A DNA stretch of 41,892 nucleotides. Source: an uncultured Bacteroidales bacterium (lineage in GTDB: Bacteria; Bacteroidota; Bacteroidia; Bacteroidales; Bacteroidaceae). Under the pieces are notes generated by a model. That model saw only the letters and a list, made by a program, of their open reading frames with translations. It was not told the origin of the DNA and ran no database searches. The stretch is taken from assembly GCA_902799655.1 (NCBI GenBank), contig CADCBH010000030.1, positions 1-41,892 of the forward strand, read 5' to 3'. This document shows, in pieces, positions 1-9,468 of this stretch. Position numbers and translations under genes: made by a program. How positions within the stretch are numbered: position 1 is the stretch's first letter; each line of letters begins with the position of its first letter.

Positions 1-1125
1 TGATACACCACCAGCGTTAGAAGCCTTACCAGGAGCATAGAGGATCTTGGCATCCTGGAAGATCTTGATAGCCTCAGGCAGTGAAGGCATGTTAGCACCC
101 TCAGCAACAGCGATAACACCATTGTCAATCAGGGCCTGAGCCTGCTCACCGTTGATCTCGTTCTGAGTAGCGCAAGGCAGAGCGATATCGGCCTTCTCGT
201 GCCAAGGACGCTCGCCAGCGTGATATACTGCGTTAGGATATTCCTCAGCATACTCCTTGATACGTCCGCGCTCAACATTCTTCAGCTCCTTCACATACTC
301 GAGCTTCTCAAATGTGATACCGTCTGGATCGTAGATGTATCCATCTGAGTCAGAGAGAGTCAAGGGGATAGCACCCAACTGCAGACACTTCTCGGTAGCA
401 TACTGAGCAACGTTACCAGAACCTGAAATCAGAACCTTCTTACCCTTCAGCTCGATGCCACGGGTAGCGAGCATAGAAGTCAGGAAGTATACGCAACCGT
501 AACCAGTAGCCTCAGGACGGATGAGTGAACCACCGAAAGAAAGACCCTTACCAGTCAGCACACCCTGGAACTGGTGAGTGAGCTTCTTGTACTGTCCGAA
601 GAGGTAACCAACCTCACGACCACCTACACCGATATCACCAGCAGGTACGTCCTCATCAGGACCGATAACGCGATACAGTTCGTTCATGAATGCCTGGCAG
701 AAACGCATAACCTCAGCGTCGCTCTTGCCACGGGGAGAGAAGTCTGAACCACCCTTGGCACCACCCATAGGCAAGGTTGTCAGTGAGTTCTTGAAGGTCT
801 GCTCGAAAGCCAGGAACTTCAGAATACCCAGGTTTACGCTCTTGTGATAGCGAAGACCTCCTTTGTACGGGCCAATGGCGTTGTTGTGCTGGATACGGTA
901 ACCCATGTTGGTCTGAACATTACCTTTATCGTCTACCCAAGTGATACGGAATTCGCAAACACGATCGGGGATGCAAAGGCGCTCAATCAGGTTGGCCTTC
1001 TCAAACTCGGGGTGCTTGTTGTACTCTTCCTCGATGGTGGGAAGAACTTGGCTTACAGCCTGGATGTACTCCGGCTCATTGGGAAATCTCTGTTTCAGAT
1101 CCTCTACAACTTTTGCTGCATTCAT
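1..1125 (-). CDS. gdhA: NADP-type glutamate dehydrogenase, 5' part (375 codons visible)
   Basis: This enzyme interconverts glutamate with 2-oxoglutarate and ammonia, and is the main ammonia-assimilation route in many Bacteroidales. The reading frame runs from ATG at 1125 off the left edge, so about 70 C-terminal residues are missing compared with the usual 445 or so. Visible family features are the substrate-domain stretch PMGGAKGGSDFSP with its catalytic-region lysine, the GDIGVGGREVGYLFGQY segment, the dinucleotide-binding SGSGNVAQYA, and KASNAGGVS at the edge. The hexameric NADP(H) class is inferred from overall similarity. The gene has its own promoter about 60 bp upstream. Confidence 0.96.
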   Translation of the reverse strand, partial: MNAAKVVEDLKQRFPNEPEYIQAVSQVLPTIEEEYNKHPEFEKANLIERLCIPDRVCEFRITWVDDKGNVQTNMGYRIQHNNAIGPYKGGLRYHKSVNLGILKFLAFEQTFKNSLTTLPMGGAKGGSDFSPRGKSDAEVMRFCQAFMNELYRVIGPDEDVPAGDIGVGGREVGYLFGQYKKLTHQFQGVLTGKGLSFGGSLIRPEATGYGCVYFLTSMLATRGIELKGKKVLISGSGNVAQYATEKCLQLGAIPLTLSDSDGYIYDPDGITFEKLEYVKELKNVERGRIKEYAEEYPNAVYHAGERPWHEKADIALPCATQNEINGEQAQALIDNGVIAVAEGANMPSLPEAIKIFQDAKILYAPGKASNAGGVS

Positions 1126-1187
1126 AATCTTTTTACTTTTTTAGTTATTAAACTATTGAATTACTATGGTTTTTTAATTTCCGCTTG

Positions 1188-1219
1188 CAAAATTAAAGTA
1201 AAAACAGAAAACCACCAAA
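1188..1219 (-). promoter_or_regulatory. Promoter of gdhA
   Basis: On the minus strand there is TTTG (1219-1216), a 20-bp spacer, and TAATTTTG (1195-1188), matching the Bacteroidota pattern TTTG-N19-21-TAnnTTTG exactly. It leaves a leader of about 55-60 nt before the gdhA ATG. Confidence 0.75.
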
Positions 1220-1321
1220 CATTTGGATAGAAATTTTGCTAAAAAACTTACGTTTTGTTACAAAATTGATTTAAATCAAGTGAAAGTGACATTGAGACAA
1301 TATAAATATGTGTACGGAAAC

Positions 1322-1354
1322 AAAAAAAATTGCCGTTCAAATGCTGAACGACAA
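1322..1354 (-). terminator. Rho-independent terminator of clpC
   Basis: A 10-bp stem (1354-1345 with 1339-1330, one G-T pair) and a 5-nt loop are followed on the minus strand by eight T residues. The clpC stop codon lies inside the stem, so translation ends within the terminator hairpin. Confidence 0.9.
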
Positions 1355-3871
1355 TTCTTCTTTATCTTCTTGTTTAGTGATATGTATCACGGTCCCCGGT
1401 GGCGTCTCGCTATTGACGATGAGGTCGGATATACCATCCTCGATGTAGGTTTGGATGGCTCGCTTAAGGGGACGGGCACCAAACTGCACATCATAACCCT
1501 TCGTAGCGACAAATGCCTTGGCTTCATCACTAAGGTCTAACTCGTAACCCATATCTGCTATACGCTTGTAGAGGCCTTTCAGCTCGACATCGATAATCTG
1601 CTTGATGGCATTAAGGTCGAGCTGGTCGAAAGTGATGATTTCGTCGAGACGGTTGAGGAACTCAGGCGAGAACTGCTTCGATAGTGCTTTCTGTACAATC
1701 TGGCGGGCATGTTCCTTGTCCTGCTCGTTGAGCATGAGGGCTGTTGACGATGTGGCAGTGAAACCAACACCACGTCCGAACTCCTTGAGCTGTCGTGTAC
1801 CTGCGTTGGAGGTCATGATAATAACCGTATTGCGGAAGTCGACAAAACGTCCGTTACCATCTGTCAGACGGCCTTCGTCGAGTACTTGAAGCAACAGATT
1901 GAATACGTTGCCATGGGCTTTCTCAATCTCGTCGAGAAGAACGATGGAGTATGGATGACGGCGCACACGCTCAGTCAACTGACCACCCTCCTCATAGCCC
2001 ACATAGCCCGGAGGTGCTCCTATGAGTCGTGATACATTGAATGATTCAGTGTATTCACTCATATCGACACGAATCAGTGCATCGTCTGAGCCAAACATAA
2101 ACTCGGCGAGCTTCTTGGCGAGATAGGTCTTACCGACACCCGTAGGACCTAAGAACATGAAAGCGCCAATCGGATGGTTGGGGTCCTTCAATCCCACACG
2201 GTTACGCTGAATAGCATGAACCATTTTGTCGATAGCCTTGTCCTGAGCAATGACGTAGTTCTTCAGCTCTTTAGCCATTCCTTTCAGACGGACGCCTTCT
2301 TCCTGAGCCATACGTTGTACGGGAATGCCCGTCATCATCGATACAACCTCAGCAACCTCTTTCTCCGTAATGGTCTGGCGCACATCGACCTCTCCATCTT
2401 GCCACTTACGATTTAATTCCTGCAGCTCACGCTCTAATTCGGTCTGGCGGTCGCGATAGCTGGCTGCCAACTCGAAGTTCTGGTTGCCTACAGCCTGCAG
2501 TTTCTTCTCCTTCACCTGCTTGATCTCTGATTCCTTGTCAGTAATCTCGGGAGGCACGTTAGCTGTCTGCAGATGTACGCGTGAACCGACTTCGTCAAGA
2601 GCATCGATGGCTTTGTCGGGCATAAAACGGTCGGTGACATATCGGGCTGTCAACTTGACACATGCCTCCAAGGCCTCGTCAGTATAGTTGACATGATGGA
2701 AGTACTCATAGCGCCCACGGATGTTGCGGAGTATCTCGAGAGTTTGTTCATTGGTAGTAGGTTCTACCTGTACCTTCTGGAAACGACGTTCCAAAGCTCC
2801 GTCTTTCTCTATTGAGTTACGGTATTCATCGAGTGTCGTAGCACCGATGCATTGGATGGTTCCACGTGCCAAGGCTGGTTTCAGAATGTTGGCAGCATCC
2901 ATACTACCAGGCGTTGAACCAGCACCAATGAGGGTATGTATCTCATCGATGAAGACAATGATATCGGGATTCTGTTCGAGTTCCTTCACCAACATCTTCA
3001 TGCGTTCCTCGAACTGTCCACGGTATTTAGTGCCTGCCACCACACCGGTCATGTCGAGGGTGTAGATACGCTTATTAAATAAGGTGGGTGAACAGCGGTG
3101 CATCACAATCATCTCAGCTAATCCCTCGACGATGGCACTCTTACCGACACCAGGTTCTCCAATCAGGATGGGGTTATTCTTCTTTCGACGTCCCAGAATC
3201 TCGATGACACGTTGTATCTCATTCTCGCGACCAATACATGGGTCGAGCTTGCCTAAAGCGGCGCTCTCTGTCAGGTCGGTACCGAAATTGTCGAGCACAG
3301 GAGTCTTCGACTTTTGTTTAGTTTGGGTAGTGGTCTGCGAACGGTTTTCCCCAGCATTATTGCTGGCGGCTCCAGAGGGGCTCTCTTCCTCCTCGTAGTC
3401 CTCATCAGGCAGACCGATACCGTCTTTTACGCTGTCTTTCACACTGAGCAGCGCCAGTACATCTTCGTAGTTCATGTTGTGTTGTTCTAATACTTGTTTG
3501 GCGCCATTCTCTACCTGATCGTGCAGAATGGCGAGAAGGAGGTGCTGTTCATCAACCCTCGTGGTATGCTGGATACGTGCTTCGAGAACTGCCAGCCTCA
3601 GGATGTTGTTGGCTTTTTCATTGAGTACCAGTTCTCTGGTATTGACAGGCATACCGAGCTCATCTTGGCGAACGCGGTTCTCTAACTCCGTCTTCACCAG
3701 CTGCATGTTGATGTCCAAACGTAGAAACACACTGAGTACAGGACCGTCCTTCATGCGCATCAGTCCTAACAACAGGTGTTCGGGACCGACGCTACTGCTC
3801 GTCAGACGGACGGCCTCCTCACGTGAGAAGGCGAGGACCTCGGATACCTTTGGGGAAAATTGACTTGTCAT
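1337..3871 (-). CDS. clpC: ATP-dependent Clp protease ATPase ClpC
   Basis: An 844-residue AAA+ unfoldase. The two Clp-N repeats fill roughly residues 1-145, followed by an acidic, glutamine-rich linker. The first AAA domain has Walker A GEPGVGKS (about 238-245) and Walker [13 protein letters not shown] motif ([16 protein letters not shown], about 465-480) lies in the middle domain. The second AAA domain has GPTGVGKT (about 575) and [10 protein letters not shown]. The short UVR-containing middle region and the GVGF loop (about 700), which in ClpA/C/X docks on ClpP, mark it as ClpC rather than the disaggregase ClpB. I chose ATG 3871 because AGGAGG sits five bases upstream; the frame is open to a TTG at 3889. 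It probably feeds ClpP, which is not in the window. Confidence 0.93.
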   Translation of the reverse strand: MTSQFSPKVSEVLAFSREEAVRLTSSSVGPEHLLLGLMRMKDGPVLSVFLRLDINMQLVKTELENRVRQDELGMPVNTRELVLNEKANNILRLAVLEARIQHTTRVDEQHLLLAILHDQVENGAKQVLEQHNMNYEDVLALLSVKDSVKDGIGLPDEDYEEEESPSGAASNNAGENRSQTTTQTKQKSKTPVLDNFGTDLTESAALGKLDPCIGRENEIQRVIEILGRRKKNNPILIGEPGVGKSAIVEGLAEMIVMHRCSPTLFNKRIYTLDMTGVVAGTKYRGQFEERMKMLVKELEQNPDIIVFIDEIHTLIGAGSTPGSMDAANILKPALARGTIQCIGATTLDEYRNSIEKDGALERRFQKVQVEPTTNEQTLEILRNIRGRYEYFHHVNYTDEALEACVKLTARYVTDRFMPDKAIDALDEVGSRVHLQTANVPPEITDKESEIKQVKEKKLQAVGNQNFELAASYRDRQTELERELQELNRKWQDGEVDVRQTITEKEVAEVVSMMTGIPVQRMAQEEGVRLKGMAKELKNYVIAQDKAIDKMVHAIQRNRVGLKDPNHPIGAFMFLGPTGVGKTYLAKKLAEFMFGSDDALIRVDMSEYTESFNVSRLIGAPPGYVGYEEGGQLTERVRRHPYSIVLLDEIEKAHGNVFNLLLQVLDEGRLTDGNGRFVDFRNTVIIMTSNAGTRQLKEFGRGVGFTATSSTALMLNEQDKEHARQIVQKALSKQFSPEFLNRLDEIITFDQLDLNAIKQIIDVELKGLYKRIADMGYELDLSDEAKAFVATKGYDVQFGARPLKRAIQTYIEDGISDLIVNSETPPGTVIHITKQEDKEELSFSI

Positions 3872-3886
3872 ACACTCCTCCTTTTG

Positions 3887-3919
3887 CAAACATCATGCCA
3901 AAAGCTATTTCTGGCCAAA
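3887..3919 (-). promoter_or_regulatory. Possible promoter of clpC
   Basis: TTTG (3919-3916) lies 21 bp upstream of GATGTTTG (3894-3887), which has one mismatch to TAnnTTTG. The upstream element is inside the end of the preceding gene. The predicted transcript would still contain the AGGAGG in front of ATG 3871. Confidence 0.4.
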
Positions 3920-4384
3920 CAGGTATGCCAATGCTGCCACAGCCTTGCGCCAGTCGGTGTCCAGAGAGAAACGTGTCATGCTTTCAGCACTATTGTAGTA
4001 GCTTAGCACTAATTCAGTGTCTTTATCGTTGAACAGCGGATTGGAATAACTGGCATCCATGAACATCTTGATCATCTTGACTTGCTGAACATTAGGCTGT
4101 TGGGTGTACTCAATGAGTTTCTGTACGTAAAAGTTGACAAAGTTGTCCATAGCAATAGCCTGTTTATCGAGGAAAGTGACGCTGGAATCGGGCATTTCCT
4201 CACGCATCTTGATAGCCATGTAGTTGAGGGCATCAAGTTTAAATTGGCTGATTTGCTTGACGACACTGTTGGCTTTTGGGTCGCTGACAGTCGTCTTGGC
4301 CTTCTGGCGTAATTCGTTGTAGGCTTCTTGAGCCTGTGCTGTTGTGGCAATAGCCATCAGAGCAAATAATATCAGTTTCTTCAT
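3905..4384 (-). CDS. Secreted protein of unknown function, 159 aa
   Basis: I do not recognise the family. The protein has a clear Sec signal peptide (MKKLILFALMAIATTAQAQ, cleavage after AQA), no lipobox and no further membrane segment. The mature part is about 140 residues, predicted largely helical, with no cysteines or catalytic-looking motif. Its ATG overlaps the stop of the upstream ABC gene by four bases (ATGA), so the two are probably translationally coupled and share the ruvC transcript. A periplasmic role is inferred from the signal peptide alone. Confidence 0.85.
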   Translation of the reverse strand: MKKLILFALMAIATTAQAQEAYNELRQKAKTTVSDPKANSVVKQISQFKLDALNYMAIKMREEMPDSSVTFLDKQAIAMDNFVNFYVQKLIEYTQQPNVQQVKMIKMFMDASYSNPLFNDKDTELVLSYYNSAESMTRFSLDTDWRKAVAALAYLFGQK

Positions 4385-5679
4385 ATCTGTTTCTTTAAGA
4401 ATAATGAGTTCGTAATGACGTTGGGAAGCTCCTCCTGGTAATGTGTGACCATAATCATCGTCTTACCCTTGCGCTGGCAGAAAGCCTCGATGATGTCTTT
4501 AGTTAGTCGACGATTCCAAAGGTCCAGCCCATGAAGAGGTTCGTCGAGTATCAAGAGTTGAGGATCCTTGACAAAGGCTCGTGCCAGCAGAACCAGGCGC
4601 TGTTCGCCACTGGAAAGTTGCAGGAATGGTGTATCGGCCAGATGTCCGATACCGAAGATGTCTAGCCACCATCGGCACCGCTCGTAGTCTTTTGGGTTCG
4701 GAATGGCATAAAGCCCGATGGAGTCCATCAGTCCACTGGCTACGATACGTATAGCAGGCAAGTTACGTTTGTAGGAACGGTGCATCTCGGGTGATACATA
4801 ACCGATATGCTTCTTGATGTCCCAAATGCTTTCACCTGAGCCTCGTGGACGGTCGAACAGGGTGATGTCGCAGGCATAACTCTGCGGGTTGTCTGCACAA
4901 ACCAGTGAGAGTAGTGTTGATTTCCCGCTGCCATTCTGTCCAGACAGCGCCCAGCGCTCGCCATTGCATACAGTCCAGTCGAGATCTTTGAGAATGGTAC
5001 GTTCACCATAGCGGATGGTGACCTTCTTCATATCGATGACATGATGGCAGTCGTAGTCATTGTCTGTATAGGGAAACGATAGAATCGCCTCATACTTGGC
5101 TTTTGGAAGCACATGGGGCGGAATCTCCTGAGGCTCTGTGAAGTATTTGATGTCTGTGACGAAATCAGGGATATCGTCCGTCTTAGACATGACGAGCATA
5201 ATCTCCATGTCGCGCTCCTCTGCTAGCAACTTCAATAAATCTCTCAACTGGTCGCGCGTTTCTGCATCCAATCCAATGAAGGGATTGTCCATAATCAGCA
5301 ACCGAGGGTCGGAAAATAGTGTCTTTGTCAATTGGAACTTGCGTAACTCACCACTGGATAGGGTGATGATATATTTGTCGAGCAGAGGCTCCATGTGGAA
5401 GAGTTCGTAGAGATGGTCGCGCAATTGGCGTCGCTCCAGAGTATCTTCGCCTGTCATGAGAAAAGCACGCATCAGAAGTTCGCCAACGGTTGGCGTCTCA
5501 TGGTCGATGTCATGCTGATTCCAACGCAATTGCAGGTAGTATTGGCCGTCGACATTGACACCATACGAGTCGGTGAAGGCAATATAACGCACCTTATCGG
5601 AAGCCAACTGCTTACGCAATTGGTCGACATAGCGCGTTTTGCCGCTACCGTTAAGTCCTGCTATGGCTGTAATTTTCAT
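4381..5679 (-). CDS. Tandem ABC ATPase, ModF/PhrA-like
   Basis: A 432-residue soluble protein made of two ABC cassettes. The first has Walker A GLNGSGKT (8-15), signature LSSGELRKFQ and Walker B RLLIMDNP, with Asn where the catalytic Glu usually sits. The second has SGQNGSGKST (about 245-254), signature LSSGEQRLVLLARAF and LLILDEPLHGLD. No membrane segment is present, and no permease or binding protein is nearby. The layout resembles E. coli ModF, a tandem ABC protein once linked to molybdate. The real substrate, or whether it transports at all, is unknown. It overlaps both ruvC upstream and the secreted-protein gene downstream by ATGA. Confidence 0.85.
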   Translation of the reverse strand: MKITAIAGLNGSGKTRYVDQLRKQLASDKVRYIAFTDSYGVNVDGQYYLQLRWNQHDIDHETPTVGELLMRAFLMTGEDTLERRQLRDHLYELFHMEPLLDKYIITLSSGELRKFQLTKTLFSDPRLLIMDNPFIGLDAETRDQLRDLLKLLAEERDMEIMLVMSKTDDIPDFVTDIKYFTEPQEIPPHVLPKAKYEAILSFPYTDNDYDCHHVIDMKKVTIRYGERTILKDLDWTVCNGERWALSGQNGSGKSTLLSLVCADNPQSYACDITLFDRPRGSGESIWDIKKHIGYVSPEMHRSYKRNLPAIRIVASGLMDSIGLYAIPNPKDYERCRWWLDIFGIGHLADTPFLQLSSGEQRLVLLARAFVKDPQLLILDEPLHGLDLWNRRLTKDIIEAFCQRKGKTMIMVTHYQEELPNVITNSLFLKKQI

Positions 5680-6230
5680 TTCTTTACTCTTTCCTTGTTT
5701 TTGGTGATAAAGTCTTTCCAGCCTTTGTAATGGGCTTGCGACTCTGGGCGGTTCATCTGCATAAAGTGGCAGTAGGCTGCTCCCAAGGCATCGGTGGCAT
5801 CCATAAACTTCGTCATGGCATCCTTGTCAAACTTCAACATACGTTGTAACATGCCAGCAACCTGTTCTTTTGAAGCAGCTCCATTGCCTGTAATGGCCAT
5901 TTTGATTTTCATGGGTGCATACTCATGAACGGGCACCCCGCGCTGGATGGCTGCAGCAATGGCAGTTCCCTGAGCACGTCCCAGTTTCAGCGTGGTCTGT
6001 ACGTTCTTGTTCAGAAATGGAGCCTCAATGGCCATCTCGTCAGGCAGATATCCCTCAATAATGCCTGTCACACGTTCAAAGATATGACCTAATTTCAGGT
6101 AGCCATCACCGAACTTTCGCAGGTCAATAACACCCATTGTCACCATCTCCGCCTTGTTGTCTTGGACTTTGATGATGCCATATCCCATGATGTTTGTTCC
6201 AGGGTCGATGCCCAGTATGACTTTTTCCAT
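5676..6230 (-). CDS. ruvC: Holliday junction endonuclease RuvC
   Basis: RuvC cleaves Holliday junctions made by RuvAB during recombinational repair. The 184-residue protein starts MEKVILGIDPGT. The acidic metal ligands are visible at D9 (GIDPGT), E69 (MAIEAPF), and D144/D147 (MDATDALGAA). The frame is open 36 bases further upstream, but those codons fall into the promoter, so ATG 6230 is preferred. ruvA and ruvB are not in the window; here ruvC leads a three-gene overlapping set with an ABC ATPase and a secreted protein. Confidence 0.95.
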   Translation of the reverse strand: MEKVILGIDPGTNIMGYGIIKVQDNKAEMVTMGVIDLRKFGDGYLKLGHIFERVTGIIEGYLPDEMAIEAPFLNKNVQTTLKLGRAQGTAIAAAIQRGVPVHEYAPMKIKMAITGNGAASKEQVAGMLQRMLKFDKDAMTKFMDATDALGAAYCHFMQMNRPESQAHYKGWKDFITKNKERVKK

Positions 6231-6238
6231 TACGCGGA

Positions 6239-6269
6239 CAAAGGTAGTGTAATTTGTGCAAAACACAAA
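6239..6269 (-). promoter_or_regulatory. Promoter of the ruvC set
   Basis: TTTG (6269-6266), a 19-bp spacer and TACCTTTG (6246-6239). The last base of the -7 box is only nine bases from the ruvC ATG at 6230, so the mRNA is predicted to have a leader of only a few nucleotides. Confidence 0.65.
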
Positions 6270-6281
6270 ATTAATTTGGCA

Positions 6282-7913
6282 TTACTTTCGTTTGATGCTG
6301 AAATAACCGAGACGGTGAGAGTGTCCTTTCTTGTGCAATGTCTTGAGCTGATATATTCCTTCAGGCAACTGGCTGATGTTGAGCTGAGGACGGTTGACGA
6401 AAGTCTTCACAGTATGTCCCTGCAAGTCGCAGACGATAAGCAGGTCGGCATCAAAAAGATGGCGTTGTGGAACTGATAGAACCTTTCCATTATTAGGAAG
6501 CAGTGAAGACTGGACTATGGGAAGTGCCTTGTTAGAGATAGAACGGACAGGCTCGCTCTCATTGCCATAGCGGTCAATAGCTGTTACTGCATAGTGAAGC
6601 TGGGGTTTGTTAGCTGAACGCTTGATGGTCAGCGATGTCCATGGACGTCGTATTGCTACAAGATTCTCAGCCCGTGTGATGTCTACAGGTTCCTCAGTCG
6701 ATGCATATATATTATATAATAGGTATGGACCATCACTGCAATCTCTGGCACCACTCCATGAAAGGTTGTCGCCTTCTGATGTACGTTCTACGTGTAGTGT
6801 CGATGGTGGGGTAGGCGCAATGCTATGTACCCATGTCATAGGCGGTGTCAAGGCCGGATGACGGTCATAGGAACGCACATAGTCATAGATACCTTTCACG
6901 TTATCGAGCAGGAATTTTGTACGGAAATGGCAGTGTCCAATGCCAATCTGGCGGGTAACACTTAATTGGCGCTGAACCTCACAAAGTGGCCAGTTGCGCT
7001 CATAAGGATGAAGCATATAGGTACCCAGTCCGGAGACAATGGTACGTCCGTAGCTATGCTCTTGCCAGTCGATGGCGAAGGGATAGAAGTTATTACCCGA
7101 AAAATACATCATGGGGTAGAGCTGATCCATCAGTCCGTCGCGCAGCCAACCTTGTGCATCCTGTGCAACTCGGTTATACGCATCCCAACCACCAGAACGA
7201 TAACGCGACAGATTGCCTGACTTACCAATAGGGGAACAACTCAGTTTGACCCATGGCTTGTGGATTTTTACACGTTCATTGACACGGCGTACGATACAGG
7301 TGATGTATTCGTGACTTTTAGAACCGCGCCACGTCTCCGGATAGCGGATGTAGTCGAGGTGGATACCGTCGATATCGTAGCGGGTGGTAATCTCCTCACA
7401 GATGTTTGCAATATAATCTGGCGTCATAGCGGCTTCAGGATTCATATAACCTTCATCTCCAATGCGCTTAACTACAGAAGGATACCGACTGCGTACCCAC
7501 TTGCATCCTGCTGTGTTCCACTTGCCAACAGGAATGGCTACTACCCAGGCATGAATCTCCATACCGCGACGATGACATTCGTCGATGGCAAACTGCAAGA
7601 CGTCGTAACCAGGTGACTTGCCAGGTACTCCCGAGAGGCTGCCCTCCCAAGGCTCGAGGTCAGAAGGGTAGGCGGTTGTGGCGCGAACACGTGTCTGAAA
7701 CAATACTGTGTTGACATTGATGGCTTTCAATTGGTCGAGCATTCTACAGAGATCCTCTTGCTGTTGACGAATGCCCATTCCATCGTGTGCATAATTCTTG
7801 GGCCAGTCGAGACCTCCCAATGTGGTAAGCCAGACAGCACGAACCTCATATTTAGGTTGAGCCATCACAGAAAATACACAGAATATGCTAAAAAATAAGA
7901 GTAATCGCTTCAA
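6282..7913 (-). CDS. Secreted family 10-type glycosylhydrolase (GHL10/DUF187)
   Basis: A secreted 543-residue hydrolase of the GHL10 (formerly DUF187) family, predicted to act on glycans outside the cytoplasm; the substrate is unknown. After a signal peptide (MKRLLLFFSIFCVFSVMAQ) comes the TIM-barrel domain beginning EVRAVWLTT and including DGIHLDYIRYP (about 183-193). A fibronectin III-like domain follows (about 370-465). The last 75 or so residues look like a type A type IX secretion sorting domain: LPNNGKVL, CDLQGHTVKTF, ISQLPEGIYQLKT, and an end at FSIKRK. No ATG gives a full signal peptide. TTG 7913 is chosen because the other TTG (7934) lies inside the promoter. It diverges from cstA. 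Confidence 0.88.
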   Translation of the reverse strand: MKRLLLFFSIFCVFSVMAQPKYEVRAVWLTTLGGLDWPKNYAHDGMGIRQQQEDLCRMLDQLKAINVNTVLFQTRVRATTAYPSDLEPWEGSLSGVPGKSPGYDVLQFAIDECHRRGMEIHAWVVAIPVGKWNTAGCKWVRSRYPSVVKRIGDEGYMNPEAAMTPDYIANICEEITTRYDIDGIHLDYIRYPETWRGSKSHEYITCIVRRVNERVKIHKPWVKLSCSPIGKSGNLSRYRSGGWDAYNRVAQDAQGWLRDGLMDQLYPMMYFSGNNFYPFAIDWQEHSYGRTIVSGLGTYMLHPYERNWPLCEVQRQLSVTRQIGIGHCHFRTKFLLDNVKGIYDYVRSYDRHPALTPPMTWVHSIAPTPPSTLHVERTSEGDNLSWSGARDCSDGPYLLYNIYASTEEPVDITRAENLVAIRRPWTSLTIKRSANKPQLHYAVTAIDRYGNESEPVRSISNKALPIVQSSLLPNNGKVLSVPQRHLFDADLLIVCDLQGHTVKTFVNRPQLNISQLPEGIYQLKTLHKKGHSHRLGYFSIKRK

Positions 7914-7931
7914 TTTTAAACTTTTTGCCTG

Positions 7932-7939
7932 CAAAGGTA
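7932..7939 (-). promoter_or_regulatory. -7 box of the glycosylhydrolase gene
   Basis: TACCTTTG on the minus strand, followed by CAGG. No TTTG is present at the expected -33 position. It forms one arm of a 12-bp inverted repeat with the cstA -7 box. Confidence 0.6.
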
Positions 7940-7961
7940 CGAAATTCTCTAAACTTTTTCT

Positions 7962-7969
7962 TACCTTTG
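7962..7969 (+). promoter_or_regulatory. -7 box of cstA
   Basis: TACCTTTG on the plus strand followed by CAGG, about 30 bp before the cstA ATG. No TTTG is seen at -33. The two divergent -7 boxes are 22 bp apart, so polymerase probably cannot occupy both at once. Confidence 0.6.
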
Positions 7970-7999
7970 CAGGAAGAATTTAAAAAACAATACGAAAAA

Positions 8000-9457
8000 A
8001 TGATTTCATTCGCTTTGAGCCTTGTCGCTTTGATTTTTGGTTATCTACTCTACGGACGCTTTGTAGAGCGTGTCGTTGCCCCTGACGATCGTGTGACGCC
8101 AGCAGTGGCAAAAGCCGATGGACTCGACTACATTATTCTTCCCAATTGGAAGGTGTTTATGATTCAGTTCTTGAACATTGCGGGCACTGGTCCTATCTTT
8201 GGTGCCATCATGGGTGCCAAGTTTGGTCCTGTGGCCTATCTGTGGATTGTGCTGGGCTGTATCTTCGCTGGTGCTGTTCATGACTATCTCTTAGGTATGC
8301 TCTCTATGCGCAACGATGGTGCAGGACTGCCCGAACTGATTGGTAAGTATTTGGGCAAGACCACCAAATCGGTGATGCTCGTCTTTACTGTATTGTTGCT
8401 GATAATGGTGGGAACGGTGTTTGTTTACAGCCCTGCTGAGATTCTGCACTCTATTGGTGGTGAGACAATCATGTGGGTTGCCATCATCTTTTGCTATTAT
8501 ATCATCGCTACCATGCTGCCTATCGATAAAATTATCGGTAAGGTCTATCCACTCTTTGCCTTCTCACTGTTGTTTATGGCTGCTGCGCTGATGGTGGTGC
8601 TCTTTGTGAAGTGGCCACAATTGCCTGAACTGTGGACCAACTTCTATAATATGGGTGCTGAGGCTCAGCCTGAGAAGTGGACGGATGCCATCTTCCCAGC
8701 CCTCTTCATTACCATTGCATGTGGTGCCATTTCTGGTTTTCACGCTACACAAAGCCCGCTGATGGCCCGTTGTGTGAAGAGTGAGAAAATGGGTCGCCCC
8801 ATATTCTATGGTGCCATGATTACTGAGGGTGTAGTCGCACTCATCTGGGCTACCGTTTCGGCATGGTTCTTCTATGCTCCAACACCAGGCTATGAACTGA
8901 TTGCTGGCGCTGATAAGGGCTTCTACACTTCTGCACCTGCTGTTGTGAACTTGGTGTGCAATGACTGGTTAGGTGTCGCTGGTGCCATACTAGCCATGTT
9001 GGGCGTAGTAGCTGCACCTATCACGAGTGGCGATACGGCTTTTCGCTCTGCGCGTTTGATAGTGGCCGAATGGTTGAAACTCAACCAGCGTCCCATTGTC
9101 AAGCGTCTCTATATCTGCATTCCTTTGTTCCTTGCCTCCATCGCGATGCTGATTTGGCAGATTGAGAACCCTGATGGCTTTAACACCATATGGCAGTACT
9201 TCGGATGGAGCAATCAGGCCTTGTCGGTATTTACCCTCTGGGCGCTGACAGTCTATTTGGTTCGTGGGCACAAGCCTTTCTGGATTACACTTATTCCTGC
9301 CCTCTTCATGACTACTGTCTGCTCTACCTATGTCTTCGTGTCGAAGCAGATGTTTGGCTTGGGTGATATAGGATATTTCTTCGGTCTTGGCTGTCTGGCT
9401 CTTGCCTGCATCTGGTTTGGCATATGGTATAATAAAGAAATCAAACAATCAAAATAA
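8000..9457 (+). CDS. cstA: CstA-family carbon starvation / pyruvate-peptide permease
   Basis: A 485-residue integral membrane protein with many hydrophobic helices. It begins MISFALSLVALIFGYLLYG and carries the CstA-family signatures NIAGTGPIFGAIMGAKFGP, GAVHDYLLGMLSMR and GFHATQSPLMARC. CstA proteins import pyruvate or peptides under carbon limitation; which of these applies here is not visible. It is shorter than the roughly 700-residue E. coli CstA, as is usual in Bacteroidota. The open frame extends 75 bases upstream, but that would start inside the promoter, so ATG 8000 is used. The next gene begins 11 bp after the stop. Confidence 0.93.
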   Translation: MISFALSLVALIFGYLLYGRFVERVVAPDDRVTPAVAKADGLDYIILPNWKVFMIQFLNIAGTGPIFGAIMGAKFGPVAYLWIVLGCIFAGAVHDYLLGMLSMRNDGAGLPELIGKYLGKTTKSVMLVFTVLLLIMVGTVFVYSPAEILHSIGGETIMWVAIIFCYYIIATMLPIDKIIGKVYPLFAFSLLFMAAALMVVLFVKWPQLPELWTNFYNMGAEAQPEKWTDAIFPALFITIACGAISGFHATQSPLMARCVKSEKMGRPIFYGAMITEGVVALIWATVSAWFFYAPTPGYELIAGADKGFYTSAPAVVNLVCNDWLGVAGAILAMLGVVAAPITSGDTAFRSARLIVAEWLKLNQRPIVKRLYICIPLFLASIAMLIWQIENPDGFNTIWQYFGWSNQALSVFTLWALTVYLVRGHKPFWITLIPALFMTTVCSTYVFVSKQMFGLGDIGYFFGLGCLALACIWFGIWYNKEIKQSK

Positions 9458-9468
9458 TAAAACTCACT

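Noticed and set aside
844-1230. Open frame across the gdhA start
   Set aside because: It lies antisense to the conserved gdhA coding sequence and has no domain of its own.
1337-3871. ClpB disaggregase
   Set aside because: The UVR-type middle region and the GVGF ClpP-docking loop point to ClpC; the long ClpB coiled-coil middle domain is absent.
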